DNA from: Corynebacterium mustelae
Lineage (GTDB): Bacteria > Actinomycetota > Actinomycetes > Mycobacteriales > Mycobacteriaceae
DNA length: 42,805 nucleotides
Assembly: GCF_001020985.1 (NCBI RefSeq)
Contig: NZ_CP011544.1
Span: forward strand, 1-42,805
Reading direction: 5' to 3'
The notes under the pieces: generated by a model
Databases searched by the model: none
Seen by the model: the letters and a program-made list of their open reading frames with translations, nothing else
What the model was told of the DNA's origin: nothing
Shown: positions 40,717-42,805 of the stretch, piece by piece
How positions within the stretch are numbered: the stretch's first letter is position 1
How the letters are laid out: every line of letters begins with the position of its first letter
Position numbers and translations under genes: made by a program

Positions 40717-41119
40717 ACTCCTCCAGTTAGCCGAAGACCTAGGAATCCAAGTACTCACGGACACTCAAGGGGTGCTGCACCCCCTAGATCTCGGCGGCTG
40801 GTTCCCACAAGCCCGTACCATACTCTTAGCCAAAGACCTAGGTAGGGGCGACTATTTACATACACTCGCACACGAACTAGGCCACGCCTACCACGGGCAT
40901 GAGGGGTGCTTTAACACCCGGCAGGAATGGCAAGCAGACCGTTTTGCTGCGGAGCTGCTCATAGATCCGCTAGCATATGCAGAAGCTGAGAAACTATACG
41001 GAGAGCACCCAGGAGCGATAGCCCACGAACTCGGGGTAGCCCGCCAAACGGTACTCATCTGGAGACGAATATACGAAAGGAAACCAGCGTGCTTAAACTC
41101 TTTAAAAACCTCGCCATAG
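40694..41119 (+). CDS. ImmA/IrrE-type metallopeptidase
   Basis: 141 residues, ATG with GAAGGAG just upstream and 23 bases overlap with the repressor gene. Zinc peptidase motif HELGH at residues 60-64 (TLAHELGHAYHGHE), with a later EWQADRFAAELLIDP helix supplying the third ligand. In ICEBs1 and related phages this family cleaves the cognate repressor upon a host signal. The tight coupling to the repressor gene supports the same job here. Confidence 0.88.
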   Translation: MITDQEPKLLQLAEDLGIQVLTDTQGVLHPLDLGGWFPQARTILLAKDLGRGDYLHTLAHELGHAYHGHEGCFNTRQEWQADRFAAELLIDPLAYAEAEKLYGEHPGAIAHELGVARQTVLIWRRIYERKPACLNSLKTSP

Positions 41120-41364
41120 GGTTCGGAAGCCTCAGCGCCATAGGAATAGTAATCGGCATACTAACCTTCTTCGCCTATCCGGAAGAAGGGATATCCATAA
41201 TCACCACCATGGTGACCGGCCTCATGAGCTCAGGGATACTGTGGGTTCTGTGCGAAATCGCAGACCGACTACCAGAACCTTCGAGAATCCCGCCGGGTAT
41301 GCAAAGGCCACAGATGCCCGCAGGTGTGCACCCCGCAAACCCCGCGCACCAAATAAACCAATAA
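41089..41364 (+). CDS. Small membrane protein of the immunity operon
   Basis: 91 residues, GTG with AAAGGA upstream. Two hydrophobic segments (about residues 8-30 and 36-56) and a Pro-rich polar C-terminus. It is expressed with the repressor in the lysogen; such proteins often act in superinfection exclusion, but no family is recognised. Confidence 0.68.
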   Translation: MLKLFKNLAIGFGSLSAIGIVIGILTFFAYPEEGISIITTMVTGLMSSGILWVLCEIADRLPEPSRIPPGMQRPQMPAGVHPANPAHQINQ

Positions 41365-41371
41365 AATGAAA

Positions 41372-41404
41372 GACCCTCCCCGATTGGAGAGGGTCCTATT
41401 TTTT
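41372..41404. terminator. Bidirectional terminator between immunity operon and integrase
   Basis: GACCCTC (41372-41378) pairs with GAGGGTC (41389-41395), extended by two further C-G pairs. TTTTTT follows at 41399-41404 on the plus strand, and an A-rich tract on the other side gives U residues for the minus-strand integrase transcript. Confidence 0.75.
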
Positions 41405-41407
41405 CGG

Positions 41408-42646
41408 CTACAGCGAGTCGTCCACGCGATCCATCAGCGTATCCACCCGCCCCGCACGCACCTTCATATACACCCCCAGGATCGTCGAAATGTCCTCTTG
41501 TCCCAACAGTCGGCCAATCTCTTTCAAGTGCGCCCCCTGCTCCGCCAACCTAGTAATCAGCCAGTTCCTACCGCAATGAGGGTCTATGTCCATGCACACC
41601 CCAGCGCGTTCTTTCGCACGGCCTAGCACGCTACGATAACTGGTATCCATCATCGGAGCACCTTTCTCCGTCACTGTCAGCAGCAGCTTTTCTTGCAGCG
41701 CTTCGCGGTTTTTCTCAAACACCTGCACGGCGCACGTTTCAGTGGGGGCGTAGTTGGCAAGGTGGTCTAAAAATATCTGGGTATGACTCCGCAGGATAGG
41801 CACGTCGCGGTACCCGGCGGTGGTTTTAGGCGACTGCCATAGCATGTACGTCCGCTCGCCGCGTTTATTGATCCGCTGTGCATTCTGCTCCACGCGCACC
41901 ACCACACGAGGCGCAAAAGGCACCTCCCCAGTAACCCTTACGTGGTGTTGTTCCAGCGCGAGGGCTTCGCCTAACCGCAGCCCGTGGAAAAGAACCAACG
42001 AGGTTAGAGCTTTATATCTCGGGTTCATATGCCCCAAAATGGCGTGCAGCTCCGCGTCAGTAGGTAAATACTTCTCGTCGCTTTTGACTCGTCTACCTGC
42101 TTCCTTAATTTCGACGGGGCTGCGGGGTATCATTTCGCGCTCGACCGCCTCCGCGCATGCGGCCTTCAGGCGTTTGTACGCCTGTTGGTTTACTGTCGGG
42201 GAGTCGTATGTCTCGCAAATGGCGGACCACCAAGCATACACCTTGGTTTTTGTTAGCTCCGCTAGGGGTGTTGCGGCTAGGCCGGTGATGCGGAGATCGG
42301 CGTCGCCGGGTGGTTGTGGCTGGGTGATTCGGTTCTCGGTGACCTTTACGTAGTTGGCGTGTGTTGAGGGTTTAATCGGGTTAATTCGGGTGCGGAGCCC
42401 CTCGTTGTACTCTGTTACCCACTCACCGACCGTTAGGGCGGCTGTGGCCCCAGTAGTGGGAGCTTCGCGTTGGCTGGGCGGTGTCCACCCTCCGAATGTG
42501 ATGAGTTTTTCTTCCTCCGCTAGCCAGGCTATGGCAAGCCGTTGGGTTTTGAAGGTGCCGGGTGCTTTGTATTGACCACCGTGGTGGCTGTACCGTGCTT
42601 GCCAGCGCCCAGAGGGGAGTTTACGTATGCTTCCGAATTGTGCCAT
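41408..42646 (-). CDS. int: Tyrosine integrase
   Basis: 412 residues, ATG 42646. N-terminal arm-binding domain (SIRKLPSGRWQARYSHHGGQYKAPGTF), SAM-like core-binding domain (~70-170), and C-terminal catalytic domain: Arg224 (HGLRLGEAL), Lys273 (SPKTTAGYR), His357-x-x-Arg360 (PHCGRNWLIT) and Tyr393 (GVYMKV). The position usually His/Trp is Gln383 (LLGQEDIST). It integrates the phage at the tRNA/tmRNA 3' end that borders the window and is convergent with the immunity operon. Confidence 0.93.
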   Translation of the reverse strand: MAQFGSIRKLPSGRWQARYSHHGGQYKAPGTFKTQRLAIAWLAEEEKLITFGGWTPPSQREAPTTGATAALTVGEWVTEYNEGLRTRINPIKPSTHANYVKVTENRITQPQPPGDADLRITGLAATPLAELTKTKVYAWWSAICETYDSPTVNQQAYKRLKAACAEAVEREMIPRSPVEIKEAGRRVKSDEKYLPTDAELHAILGHMNPRYKALTSLVLFHGLRLGEALALEQHHVRVTGEVPFAPRVVVRVEQNAQRINKRGERTYMLWQSPKTTAGYRDVPILRSHTQIFLDHLANYAPTETCAVQVFEKNREALQEKLLLTVTEKGAPMMDTSYRSVLGRAKERAGVCMDIDPHCGRNWLITRLAEQGAHLKEIGRLLGQEDISTILGVYMKVRAGRVDTLMDRVDDSL

Positions 42647-42659
42647 GGTGGAGATCTTT

Positions 42660-42679
42660 CGTGCCAAAAACGTGCCAAA
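42660..42679 (+). repeat. Candidate integrase arm-type sites (right)
   Basis: CGTGCCAAA at 42660-42668 and 42671-42679, 11 bp apart. Matches the left-end pair at 63-81. The copies lie just upstream of the integrase start, so integrase binding could also regulate its own gene. Confidence 0.5.
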
Positions 42680-42757
42680 TATAAGACAACCTAAGACTAC
42701 CCCAGACCACATAAGCGGGTTAATAGTAAAAACAAAACACCAGGTAAAACAATAAAA

Positions 42758-42780
42758 CCCCCACCCACAAGGGGCGGGGG
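42758..42780 (-). terminator. Terminator downstream of the tRNA/tmRNA end
   Basis: CCCCC-A-CCC (42758-42766) pairs with GGG-C-GGGGG (42772-42780) with one mismatch; minus-strand reading continues TTTTATTGTTTT. It would end the host tRNA or tmRNA transcript that enters from the right. Confidence 0.6.
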
Positions 42781-42792
42781 AATCACAACCAG

Positions 42793-42805
42793 TGGAGCCG
42801 CCGGG
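42793..42805 (-). tRNA. 3' tip of a tRNA or tmRNA gene at the right attachment site
   Basis: The last 13 bases, TGGAGCCGCCGGG, read on the minus strand as CCCGGCGGCTCCA: the 3' half of a T-stem followed by an acceptor strand and an A discriminator. GGCTCCA fits tmRNA (ssrA) ends and some tRNAs; the rest lies outside the window, so identity is open. Its position beside the integrase marks the probable attR core. Confidence 0.5.

Overview
The window is an almost complete temperate siphophage genome integrated as a prophage, most likely in Corynebacterium or a close relative. The host call is inference. It rests on moderately high GC, frequent GTG and TTG starts with strong AGGAGG-type ribosome sites, a lysin made of a DUF1906 (Rv2525c-like) domain plus an amidase, and a MuF/capsid-E/decoration morphogenesis set of a kind seen in actinophages. 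The right edge ends in the 3' tip of a tRNA or tmRNA gene read on the minus strand, which is a typical integration target. Paired CGTGCCAA-type motifs 11 bp apart lie at both ends and look like integrase arm sites. The left core copy is not visible, so it probably lies just outside the window.

Layout, right to left, because nearly everything is on the minus strand. At 41.4-42.6 kb is a tyrosine integrase. At 40.2-41.4 kb is a plus-strand immunity operon: a leaderless HTH repressor, an ImmA/IrrE-type metallopeptidase and a small membrane protein. A Cro-like HTH gene is read the other way across three TGACCACA operator copies. An excisionase-like gene and small early genes follow (39.8-36.7 kb), with a noncoding stretch that holds a tRNA T-arm-like element. 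The replication module runs from 36.7 to 25.9 kb: DUF2800 nuclease, DUF2815 (Enc34/gp2.5-like ssDNA-binding) protein, family A DNA polymerase, small genes, an AEP-primase/VapE helicase, a cluster of eight GTTGTCCCCC repeats that may be the replication origin, a VRR-NUC nuclease, a SNF2-like helicase and a glutaredoxin-like protein. One plus-strand gene (DUF4145 protein, 31990-32652) is set inside this operon.

An HTH protein gene ends on top of a consensus-like promoter (TTGACA/TATAAT, 19-bp spacer) that carries a perfect 14-bp palindrome and is followed at once by a terminator-like hairpin; this is read as the late promoter. The late operon then runs leftward: HNH nuclease, a possible cos region, a short primase-polymerase-like protein, small and large terminase, portal, a MuF protein fused to a C-terminal nuclease-type toxin, its probable immunity protein, scaffold, decoration protein, capsid E, connectors, major tail protein, tail chaperones with a -1 frameshift, a 1940-residue tape measure with an embedded NlpC/P60-like peptidase, tail-tip proteins, fibre, a carbohydrate-binding tail protein, and a lysis cassette ending at a terminator near the left edge.

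The most unusual material is the MuF-toxin/immunity cassette, which is followed directly by a tRNA-like minihelix (T-arm closed by a 6-bp stem) and a terminator. A second tRNA-like minihelix occurs in the early region. The eight-copy repeat cluster, the operator-plus-attenuator layout of the late promoter, and several intrinsic terminators inside the late operon (two of them bracketing the major tail gene) also deserve a second look.
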